A stretch of 64,000 bases of DNA from Siderastrea radians. Taxonomy: Eukaryota > Cnidaria > Anthozoa > Scleractinia > Rhizangiidae. Positions 8,755-16,500 of this stretch are shown here, one piece after another; the stretch's first letter is position 1, and each line of letters begins with the position of its first letter. The notes under the pieces are model-generated. The model had not been told where the DNA came from. It saw only the letters and a list, made by a program, of their open reading frames with translations, and did not search any database. The stretch lies in the NCBI GenBank assembly GCA_964017195.1, contig OZ024897.1, positions 41,167,424 through 41,231,423 on the forward strand. The letters are read 5' to 3'. A program made the translations under genes and the position numbers.

Positions 8755-10044
8755 ATGACTTTCAGAACAAGTGATAAACTGCAGAGATATGAAATGGTCA
8801 GATTCTCTCTTGATAATATTATTGAACAACCTGGAAATAACACTTATCAGAAGAAAACAGGATATAAATTCACGATAACGGACAGATCCACTCTTTTTGA
8901 TTATTTTAACGGATATTTTGAGGTTTCCAAAGAGCTTCAAAAGAAAGCTGATGGAGCCGGTTTCGCGGCCGCCGATCGAATTTCAATAATTAATGGAGCA
9001 CATTCTCTCATTAAACACATGGTTATCAAATCTGCTGGTAAAATAGTCTATGATAGTGATAATATTCATAGAACTGTAAATGTTAAAAATTTGTTGGAGT
9101 ATAGTGATGATTTTAGCAGATCGGTGGCTAAAAATAGTTTTTGGTATCTTGACACAGAGGATTCAACGGCAAATACGAATTTGGGTTTTGAAGCAAGACG
9201 AGTTTTAACTCAAGCGAGACAAAACAATGGTAATGGTGGAGCCAAAAGCGTGAATGAGACCATTCCATTGAATAGATACAGCTTTTTTGAAGAATTGGAA
9301 GACAAAATGCTTCCTCCAATGCAGCTTACATTCGAACTGGACTTGAATGATGATGATGAAATGATTCACAAAGCGAATGCCGCCGATGATGGACGAGTGG
9401 TTGTAACTCGATTTCATCTTTGGCTTCCAAGAATGGTTCCGAAAGATAGTGAATACGGTGAATTTGTGAAAGATTTTCTCAAACCGACCAAATGGACGTA
9501 CATGAAAGACATGTACATTCAGAGTGCAAATACAAGAGCAGTTCAAAACATGTTTCAAATTAGCCCGGCCATTGACAATGTTAAACATGTATTAATTTAT
9601 CTACAGAGAACTAATGGTCCAAACGATGAGGAATCTGAGAGAACTCCTTACATTTTTGATACTTTCAAGCTGAATTCTGCAGATGGTAATAGTTCTCTTG
9701 CATCATGTCGTTTGGAGTATGGAAATAGTACTTTTTATCCTGAATTGGAGTATGATGCCGATTCAAAAGTGAGAATCTTCAACGATCTAATGTCTTATGC
9801 TTTTCGAAAGAATGATCTGAACACAGGAACGCAGTTGAATATTCACAATTTCACATCCATTTACGGTCTTGTTTATTTTGATCTAACCTACCAAAAAGAG
9901 GTTGTCACTCGAGATCCAAAACAATTGATTTTGAACTACAGATTGAATGCGGCACCGACGGCCAATGTGAGAGCTCATGCCATCGTATTTTATGAAAATG
10001 AGGTTATTGTCAACAAGGTTGGAAATGAACTTATGATTGTCTAA
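8755..10044 (+). CDS. Major capsid protein (double jelly-roll type, predicted)
   Basis: 429 residues, similar in type and length to the C. elegans F54H12.2-like proteins encoded next to a chromodomain integrase in invertebrate Polintons (family recall). Recognisable stretches are FDYFNGYFEVSKELQKK near residue 44, IINGAHSLIKHM near 78, and IPLNRYSFFEELEDKMLPPM near 170. It forms the capsid lattice if the assignment is right. It is preceded by a TATATAAATA-like stretch 8-17 nt before the ATG and followed by the core protein gene after 46 nt. No internal stop or frameshift. Confidence 0.72.
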   Translation: MTFRTSDKLQRYEMVRFSLDNIIEQPGNNTYQKKTGYKFTITDRSTLFDYFNGYFEVSKELQKKADGAGFAAADRISIINGAHSLIKHMVIKSAGKIVYDSDNIHRTVNVKNLLEYSDDFSRSVAKNSFWYLDTEDSTANTNLGFEARRVLTQARQNNGNGGAKSVNETIPLNRYSFFEELEDKMLPPMQLTFELDLNDDDEMIHKANAADDGRVVVTRFHLWLPRMVPKDSEYGEFVKDFLKPTKWTYMKDMYIQSANTRAVQNMFQISPAIDNVKHVLIYLQRTNGPNDEESERTPYIFDTFKLNSADGNSSLASCRLEYGNSTFYPELEYDADSKVRIFNDLMSYAFRKNDLNTGTQLNIHNFTSIYGLVYFDLTYQKEVVTRDPKQLILNYRLNAAPTANVRAHAIVFYENEVIVNKVGNELMIV

Positions 10045-10090
10045 TTCAAAAAAAATTTCCTGAATTTATTTTATTTCGTTAATAAAATAA

Positions 10091-10891
10091 ATGATAAATC
10101 TTTATAAAATCAATGTTACTCTTTCTGAGAATCAGAAAATGAAACTAAGTAAAGCTTTTCACAACCGTGAAACAATCACTCTGAGGTTAACAAAAGATGC
10201 CCTCAACGGAAGTGATACTCTTCTTGTTCCTTCAACGACCGTTAAAAGGTTGGAAAAGAACCGAGCTATGAATAAAGGAATGGAAATAAAACTGGTCAAG
10301 ACAAATATTAGAAAACAGGTCGGCGGTTCACTTTTGAGTTCAATCTTAACACTCGGCCGAACTTTTGGGCCAACATTGGCAAAAACTCTGGGATTATCGG
10401 CTCTCGCCGGTGTAGCTTCTGAAGGAGCATCTCAGATTGTCAAAAAGATATCTGGAGGAGGTACACAAACGGGTGGTTTTCTCATTCCAAATTCTAAAAT
10501 AGATCAACTCATCGCAAATAAACATCTTTTAAGTGATAAACAGAAAAAAGATATTATCAATGCCATACAAACTGGTTCTGGTGTTCATATAAAACCCACA
10601 AAAAACCAAACTGGCGGTTTTCTCGGCACCCTTCTTGCATCAATCGGTGTTCCACTCGCTCTTGAAGCTTTTAAAAAGATGACAGGTGGTTCAGGAGTTC
10701 CAAGAATTGGAAAACCTCCTAAAAAAAATGGTGGATCAGCTCCTAGAATTGGAGTGTATCAACCACCACCTCCATTTTATGGAACATGGGAACAAGAGGG
10801 TTTTGGAAAAAAAAAAAAGTTGGGAAATGGGTTGCTTCTAGGGAAAAACAGTCCATTCAATGGGATTCCACTGTTGGGGACAATCCTTTAA
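10091..10891 (+). CDS. Core / membrane-lytic-like virion protein with Gly-Gly cleavage motifs
   Basis: 266 residues. The N-terminal 80 residues form a compact charged domain. After that come hydrophobic, Gly/Ala-rich segments (TLGLSALAGVASEGASQIV, LGTLLASIGVPLALEAF) separated by QVGGS, QTGGF and TGGSG sites. Those resemble adenain-type cleavage sites (x-x-Gly-x/Gly), fitting a precursor cut by the protease encoded next. The C-terminus ends in GLLLGKNSPFNGIPLLGTIL, a tail seen in many invertebrate Polinton proteins (recall). It may combine roles of adenoviral pVI/pX, that is DNA condensation and membrane disruption; this is inference. The 3' end overlaps the protease frame by 106 nt and contains a 12-A run. 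Confidence 0.6.
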   Translation: MINLYKINVTLSENQKMKLSKAFHNRETITLRLTKDALNGSDTLLVPSTTVKRLEKNRAMNKGMEIKLVKTNIRKQVGGSLLSSILTLGRTFGPTLAKTLGLSALAGVASEGASQIVKKISGGGTQTGGFLIPNSKIDQLIANKHLLSDKQKKDIINAIQTGSGVHIKPTKNQTGGFLGTLLASIGVPLALEAFKKMTGGSGVPRIGKPPKKNGGSAPRIGVYQPPPPFYGTWEQEGFGKKKKLGNGLLLGKNSPFNGIPLLGTIL

Positions 10892-11349
10892 AATTCTACA
10901 AAGACGTACCCTTGAGCAATCACGATTTGTTAAAATGGTGTCGTCAACTTAAAATACCAATAGACAAAGGTGGTGTGTTGTCAAGAGACCAAACTGCTTC
11001 ACACAACCACAAAATGGCGCTATTCATTTTCAATCTTGAGCCGTCATACATGAGTGGAAGTCATTGGGTTGCAACACATGTCAAGAATGGGAAAATCAAT
11101 TATTTCGACAGTTTTGGGTTGCCACCATTTCAAGAAATTGTAAATCACGCAAAGAAAAAAAATCTCACTCTAATTCATCAAAATAACCAGATACAAGCCT
11201 TGAATACAACCACTTGTGGATATTTTTGTTTATACTTTTTGAATGAGATGAATAGAGGTGCGTCATATTTTGACCTTTTGCAAGTCTTTGATGTTCATGA
11301 TACCACGAAAAATGAGAGATTCATTGAAAGATATTTCAAAAGTTTTTAA
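10786..11349 (+). CDS. Adenain-like (Ulp1/C5 fold) cysteine protease
   Basis: 187 residues from the only upstream ATG in this frame. The catalytic set is visible: His in GSHWVATHV, Asp in NYFDSFGLPP, an oxyanion Gln in the following loop, and Cys in TTTCGYFCLYFL. The recognisable domain starts at about NPLKFYKDVPLSNHDLLKWC, 35 residues after the ATG. The leader is simply the overlapping core gene in another frame, so the real start is doubtful. The protein may start at ATG 10786 or be made by a -1 shift from the core gene at the A-run 10807-10818. It cuts virion precursors in relatives. It is followed by the zinc-ribbon gene after 25 nt. Confidence 0.87.
   Translation: MGTRGFWKKKKVGKWVASREKQSIQWDSTVGDNPLKFYKDVPLSNHDLLKWCRQLKIPIDKGGVLSRDQTASHNHKMALFIFNLEPSYMSGSHWVATHVKNGKINYFDSFGLPPFQEIVNHAKKKNLTLIHQNNQIQALNTTTCGYFCLYFLNEMNRGASYFDLLQVFDVHDTTKNERFIERYFKSF
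10807..10819 (+). other. Candidate -1 slippage site between core protein and protease
   Basis: Twelve A followed by G. In the core frame the heptamers A AAA AAA (10807-10813) and A AAA AAG (10813-10819) are both in phase, and a -1 slip here enters the protease frame directly. No strong stem is seen at the usual 5-9 nt distance; a weak one (AACAGT at 10848 with ACTGTT at 10870) is too far away. Ribosomal or transcriptional slippage are both possible. Alternatively the run has no role. Confidence 0.35.
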
Positions 11350-11374
11350 AAAAATTTATGTAACCATATTGTAA

Positions 11375-11527
11375 ATGAAAACGTATTGCGTGAAACAAAG
11401 AAAAGAAACTGAGTGTGTTGAGCCTTTGGGCTATAAATATGCAAAGAACGGTCGACTCATGTTTTTTTGCACATGTGCTGAATGTGGAATAACTAAAACT
11501 AGATTCGTGAAACAAACGGGAAACTAA
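11375..11527 (+). CDS. Small zinc-ribbon protein (DUF5679-like)
   Basis: 50 codons, too short for most gene finders. It starts with MKTYCVKQRKE, continues through YAKNGRLMFFC, and has a C-x-C-x-x-C cluster (CTCAECG) before ITKTRFVKQ. The pattern (Cys near the start, KNGR in the middle, C-P/A-x-CG late) matches the short DUF5679 family of large DNA viruses and Polintons (recall); function unknown, possibly zinc-binding. The second Cys of the first pair is replaced by Gln, so the site may be incomplete. The stop overlaps a frameshift-like signal that would join it to the PLA2 frame. Confidence 0.72.
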   Translation: MKTYCVKQRKETECVEPLGYKYAKNGRLMFFCTCAECGITKTRFVKQTGN

Positions 11528-11550
11528 TTAGCCCGTCTGAAGGGGCGGGC
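11518..11550 (+). other. Candidate -1 ribosomal frameshift signal: zinc ribbon into PLA2
   Basis: The heptamer G GGA AAC (11518-11524) is in phase with the zinc-ribbon codons GGA-AAC and is followed at once by the TAA stop. After a 6-nt spacer comes an 8-bp hairpin: GCCCGTCT (11531-11538), loop GAAG, GGGCGGGC (11543-11550), with two G-U pairs. The -1 frame is open from here through the 20 codons before the PLA2 ATG at 11584. This heptamer is a known retroviral slippery sequence (simian retrovirus gag-pro). Alternative: the PLA2 gene simply starts at its own ATG. Confidence 0.6.
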
Positions 11551-11583
11551 ATTCTAAATACAATAACATCCACTGGTACTGAT

Positions 11584-12174
11584 ATGTTAATTCAACACGG
11601 TATTCCTTGGCTTGGAAAAAAAGCAGTTGAAATGGGAAGATATTATGGATCAGAAGCCTTGAGAAACCCAAAACTGCAGAAAAAGGCTCTCGATTATGCT
11701 CTGGAAAGAGCAACTCCTTTCATTCAAAAAACAGGATCAGAGATGCTTGATCAATTATCCACTAAAATCAGACCAAATAGAAAGTATAAAACCGACAGAA
11801 AGGATTTGGATGGTGGAAGTTTAGATATACATAAAGCCATTGGAAAACTCCCTAAACCAAAAGGGGGTTGGACTCTTCCAGGGCATAAATACACAGGCCC
11901 CTACAACGATCTTGAAAATCAGGTTAGATGGGATCCAAAAACAGGAGAGATACTAGAGATATATGACAAACCAACTGGTAAGACGGATGCCATAGCGATG
12001 CAACATGACGTTGATTATTCAGTTTGCAGAGATGATAAAAAATGCAAGAACAAAGCCGACAGGAAAATGGTTAAAGCGTTGGATTCTGTTCCTTATAATG
12101 AGAGACAATGGGGTCATTGGATGGCACGAAATATGATTAACACAAAGCAAAAACTTGGTCTTGGTTTAAACTGA
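11584..12174 (+). CDS. Parvovirus-VP1u-like phospholipase A2 domain protein
   Basis: 196 residues. The first 75 are an amphipathic helical leader with IPWLGKKAVEMGRYYGSEAL. The secreted-type PLA2-like domain follows: the Ca-binding loop LPGHKYTGPYNDL near residues 98-110 and the catalytic HDVDYSVC (His-Asp pair) near 140-147. Then comes a helix with KADRKMVKAL. This order matches the VP1 unique region of parvoviruses, where the enzyme cleaves phospholipids so that the particle can leave the endosome (family knowledge). Key His, Asp and Gly residues are present. The frame is open upstream to 11503 and downstream the last codons carry a -1 shift signal into the integrase. Confidence 0.87.
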   Translation: MLIQHGIPWLGKKAVEMGRYYGSEALRNPKLQKKALDYALERATPFIQKTGSEMLDQLSTKIRPNRKYKTDRKDLDGGSLDIHKAIGKLPKPKGGWTLPGHKYTGPYNDLENQVRWDPKTGEILEIYDKPTGKTDAIAMQHDVDYSVCRDDKKCKNKADRKMVKALDSVPYNERQWGHWMARNMINTKQKLGLGLN

Positions 12175-12258
12175 AAAGGCCGTCGAGTGAAGAAAACTGG
12201 CAAGAAAAATTAGCTGATGAGCTTCATAAACCGATAAAGAGTAACTTCACCCGGCGGC
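12165..12258 (+). other. Candidate -1 ribosomal frameshift signal: PLA2 into integrase
   Basis: The heptamer T TTA AAC (12165-12171, the coronavirus-type site) is exactly in phase with the last two PLA2 codons and is followed by TGA. A 7-nt spacer (12172-12178) leads to a long stem: GCCGTCGAGTGAAG (12179-12192) pairs with CTTCACCCGGCGGC (12245-12258), 13 of 14 positions including one G-U, with one A/C mismatch and a 52-nt loop that could fold further. The -1 frame is open and reads straight into the integrase. Upstream in that frame is a stop at 12138-12140 and no ATG before 12309. Confidence 0.7.
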
Positions 12259-13124
12259 GGGTAATTGTAAACCATATTGACGAGACATGGTGTTCAGATA
12301 TCGTTGAGATGCAAAAATTCAGTCGATGGAACGCTGGCTACAGATATCTTCTTATGGTTTTAGATGTATACTCTAAATATGGTTGGATCATTCCTTTGAA
12401 GGATAAAAAAGGTGAAACCGTTGTTGAAGCATTGAAAACCATTTTAAAAGAAGGCAGAAAACCGGAATATCTTTGGACAGATAAAGGAAAAGAGTATTAT
12501 AATAAACATGTTAAGAAACTACTGGATAAGAATAAAATAACCTTGTACTCAACTGAGAATGAAGAAAAGTCGTCAGTTTGTGAAAGATGGAACCGTACAA
12601 TCAAAACCAAGATGTGGAAGCAGTTTACTGTTCAAGGTAATACACAGTATCTTGAAATGTTACCCAAATTAGTGAAACAGTATAACAATACCAAACATTC
12701 AAGCACAAAGATGACACCTACAGAAGCAAGCAAAAAGAAAAATGAAGGAGTTGTTTACTTTAATCTGTACGGTGATATGGAAACATCAAGACAAAAACCA
12801 AAGTTCAAAGTTGGTGATAAGGTCAGAATATCTAAGTACAAACGTCCTGTCTTTGACAAAGGATATACAGCCAATTGGACAGAAGAAGTTTTCACAGTCG
12901 ATAAGATACAATACACCAATCCGATCACTTACAGACTCAAAGATCTCAGTGGTGAGGAGATATCAGGTTCTTTTTATGAACAGGAGATGCAGAAGGCTGT
13001 TCAAGACGTTTACCGTATTGAGAAAGTGATTCGACGAGACGCTCGAAAAGGTAAAGCTTTGGTGAAGTGGAGCGGTTACCCAGAAAAATTCAATTCCTGG
13101 GTAGATATTAACGATCTGATGTAA
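12171..13124 (+). CDS. Polinton DDE integrase (rve) with C-terminal chromodomain
   Basis: The frame is open from 12141, but its first ATG is at 12309. That ATG lies four codons after the first catalytic Asp (WCSDIVEM, Asp codon 12297-12299), so a protein starting there would lack it. The other two acidic residues are in LWTDKGKEYYN and SSVCERWNRTIK, giving D-D-E. An upstream block ADELHKPIKSNFTRRRVIV is typical for this integrase family (recall) and lies before the ATG too. The C-terminus is a chromodomain (YRIEKVI...VKWSGYPEKFNSWVDI) that in relatives binds methylated histone tails and guides integration. The start shown is the first codon after the -1 shift site at the PLA2 stop. Non-ATG initiation or splicing are alternatives. 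Confidence 0.88.
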   Translation: MKRPSSEENWQEKLADELHKPIKSNFTRRRVIVNHIDETWCSDIVEMQKFSRWNAGYRYLLMVLDVYSKYGWIIPLKDKKGETVVEALKTILKEGRKPEYLWTDKGKEYYNKHVKKLLDKNKITLYSTENEEKSSVCERWNRTIKTKMWKQFTVQGNTQYLEMLPKLVKQYNNTKHSSTKMTPTEASKKKNEGVVYFNLYGDMETSRQKPKFKVGDKVRISKYKRPVFDKGYTANWTEEVFTVDKIQYTNPITYRLKDLSGEEISGSFYEQEMQKAVQDVYRIEKVIRRDARKGKALVKWSGYPEKFNSWVDINDLM

Positions 13125-13166
13125 AATAAATTTAAAAATATTTTTTTATTATATAATAAAAATAAA

Positions 13167-13475
13167 ATGGCAACATTCATGACTTATCAAGAAATTCGAA
13201 AAATGGCTGTTGGAAAAAAAATCAAAAATGCACAGAAGCTCTCAAAAATAGAGCTGGTAAAAGTGTTAAATCTTGATGAAGGAGTGTTATACAAACCAAC
13301 AGGGAAGGAGGTGTTGATTATCAATGTTGACACACAGGTTGTTACAAAATGCAAAAGCATCTATCAGTGTTCAAAAGTGTTGGGTAAAAAATACGGTTCG
13401 GTTCATTATTACGTAAACTGTGGAAATGAGTTTGTGGATAAGAATGGAAATAAGGTAAGATTATCTTTTGCTTGA
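13167..13475 (+). CDS. Small NUMOD1/SAP-like protein, probable DNA binding
   Basis: 102 residues. The first half has a helix-rich SAP-like stretch (KIKNAQKLSKIELVKVLNL). The second half, INVDTQVVTKCKSIYQCSKVLGKKYGSVHYYVNCG, looks like a NUMOD1-type helix-turn-helix. Both comparisons are by eye and weak. It lies between integrase and polymerase and has an AT-rich upstream stretch (TATATAATAAAAATAAAATG) 2-19 nt before the start. A role in element DNA binding or replication is only inferred. Confidence 0.6.
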   Translation: MATFMTYQEIRKMAVGKKIKNAQKLSKIELVKVLNLDEGVLYKPTGKEVLIINVDTQVVTKCKSIYQCSKVLGKKYGSVHYYVNCGNEFVDKNGNKVRLSFA

Positions 13476-13549
13476 ACTTTTTCATTTCGTGAAACGTGGA
13501 AATGAAAAAATAATTTAAAAAATATTGTTATACAATAAAATAAAGAAGA

Positions 13550-16500
13550 ATGGATTCACAAACAGAAATGACTAAAGCTAGTTTGAAGAAACTTAGCAAA
13601 TCAAAACTTATTAAATTGCTTCTGAAGCAGGAGAAGAAGAAGCCAGTTTTAAGACCAACACCTCGCAAGAGTGTCAAACAGATGGCCAAAGAATATGAAG
13701 AAAACATCATTCCACCACCTCCAGAATTCAGGGATGATTACAAACCAGTTCCAACAAAAAGGACTTATAAACCAAGACCACTTGTACCAACACCTCACAA
13801 GAGTGTCAAACAGATGGCTAAAGAATATGAAGAAAACATCATTCTACCGCCTCCAGAATTCAGGGATGATTACAAACCAGTTCCAGCACCTAGAACTAAG
13901 AAACTATTGGATAAACCAGTTCCAGCACCTAGAACCAAAATAGAACAAACAGACAAAGCTTTAAAAGGTTGCACTAAGTCTTATGAAATCAGCATCAAAA
14001 ACAATAAAGACCCCTTAGCCCAAATGCAAAAAACGAGAAAGGTTATAGAACATCATGTAATAGCTTTGTTGAATGAGATGAAAGGCTTGAAATACGTTGA
14101 AACGTTGAAGATTACGTTTGAAAAACAGAAAGGAGATGAGTTGATTGAAAAGGAAGCTTATTTCAATGCAAAGCCACAAAGAGTGACAAACGAGGAAGAG
14201 ATTGCAAACTTGTTGCAGATAACACAACAACAGATTGTAAATATGATTCAGCAATGGATTTCAGAAGGCTCAGCATGGATTATTAAATCGGTTGATGGTC
14301 ATTTCATCAATGTTGTAAAGTACAGACCACTCAGAGGTTCTTCATATATTCCATTACCCAAAGTGCTGCAGAACCCAGCTAAAGGGATTATAAACATAAA
14401 AAATAATGACGATGAATGTTTTCGTTGGTGCCACATTCGTCACCTCTTGCCACAGAATAAAAATCCACAGAGAATAAAAGAGTGTGATAAAAAATATGTA
14501 GAAAAATTGGATTACTCGGGAATTGAGTTTCCCGTTTCTGTAAAACAATACAACAAAATAGAGAAACAAAACAGTATCAATGTCAATGTCTTCGGTTATG
14601 AGGAAGGAAAACCGCGTGAGGAAGGACAAACGTATGTAATTTACGTTTCAAAAGAAAAGTTTAACTCTTGTTTGAATCTACTCTTAATAACCGAAGGAGA
14701 AGTGAAACATTATTGTTTATTAAAGGATTTCAATAAATTTATGTACAATCAAACGGATCACAAAGAAAGAAAGCATTTCTGTATGTACTGTCTTCAATGT
14801 TTAAGCTCAAAAGAACATCTTGAAAAACATAAAGTTGATTGTGTTGAAATTAATGGGAAACAAGCCATTGAAATGCCAAGTCCTGGATCAAAAATTGCAT
14901 TCAAAAATTATCGTAAACAGTTACCGGCACCTTTCGTGATTTATGCTGATTTTGAAGCCATCACCGAAAAAGTTGGTGAGAAAGCTCCGCAAAAATCCCA
15001 CACCGAACAATATCAAAAACATACAGCTTGTGGATATGGTTATAAAGTTGTTTGCTGCTATGACGATAAATTTTCAAAACCAATCAAAATTTACAGAGGA
15101 AAAATGGCCATTCAGAAGTTTATAGAGGATATGTTGGCTGAAGTTAAATACTGTCGAAAGGTTGATGGAACCCACTTCACAAAACCTCTCAAAATGACAT
15201 ACGAGGATGAGGAAAGTTTTAAAAGAGCTAAAGAATGTCACATCTGCAAGATACCTTATATCACAGGTGATAAAAAAGTAAGAGATCACTGTCATATCAC
15301 CGGCAAATACAGAGGCTCAGCACATGAAGATTGTAATCTAAATTTCAAATTGACTAATAAAATACCTGTGGTGTTTCACAATCTCAAGGGGTATGACAGT
15401 CACTTTATAATGCAAGAGATTGGTAATATTGTGAAAAAGAATGCAATTTTTGATAAAAAAGGAAAGAAAGTTTATGAAATGAGCATAAATGTCATTCCCT
15501 GTAACATGGAGAAATACATGGCCTTCATGTTGGGTCAAAACCTTGTGTTCATCGACAGCTTTCAATTCATGAGCTCGTCATTGAGTAATTTGGTGAATAA
15601 TCTTCCTGCTGAAGCGTTCAAACACACGGGGCAAGTATTTCAAGGTAAACAATTGAGTTTGATGACAAAGAAAGGTGTCTATCCTTATGACTATATGAAT
15701 AGTTTTGAAAAGTTTGAGGACAGCAGGTTGCCAAAGAAAGAAGATTTTTTCAGTATTATGAATAATGAACATATCACAGATGAAGAGTATCAACATGCAC
15801 AGAATGTTTGGAACGAATTTGGTCTATCATCAATGGGAGAGTATCACGATCTATATCTCAAATCGGATATTTTGTTGTTGACTGATGTTTTTGAAAATTT
15901 CCGCAAAGCATGTCAACAATACTATGAATTGGATCCTGCTCATTATTTCACAGCACCCGGTCTGAGTTGGGATGCAATGTTGAAAAGGACAAAAACTGAA
16001 TTGGAGTTGATAAGTGATGTTGATATGTTTCAATTCATTGAAAAAGGTATGCGTGGTGGAATCAGTTACATCGCCAATCGATACGGAAAGGCAAACAACA
16101 AGTATATGGAAAACTACAATCCAAAGGATGCAACAAAATACATCGTCTATCTGGATGCAAACAATCTATATGGTTGGGCAATGATTCAATATCTTCCAAC
16201 AGGTGGGTTCGAATGGTTGACTGAAAAAGAGGTTGATTTATCCAAGTATAATGATGAGTCTAAAAAAGGATTGATATTGGAGGTTGATTTGGAATATCCA
16301 GAGGAGTTGCATTATCTCCACAATGACTATCCGCTGGCAGCAGAAAAAATCAAAGTAACTGAAGATATGTTGTCACCTTATTGTCGAGAAATTGCTGGAA
16401 AATTTAAAGTAAAGATTGGACTGGTTAAAAAGTTGGTGCCGACGTTGTCAAATAAAGAGAAATATGTTTTACATTATCGCAACTTGCAACTCTATATGTC

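Noticed and set aside
10891..10920. Frameshift error between core protein and protease
   Set aside because: The core protein ends in its usual family tail, so the frame is right; overlap or slippage is more likely than a sequencing error.
12309..13124. Integrase starting at ATG 12309
   Set aside because: This start would drop the first catalytic Asp and the conserved block before it; the open frame upstream is clearly coding.
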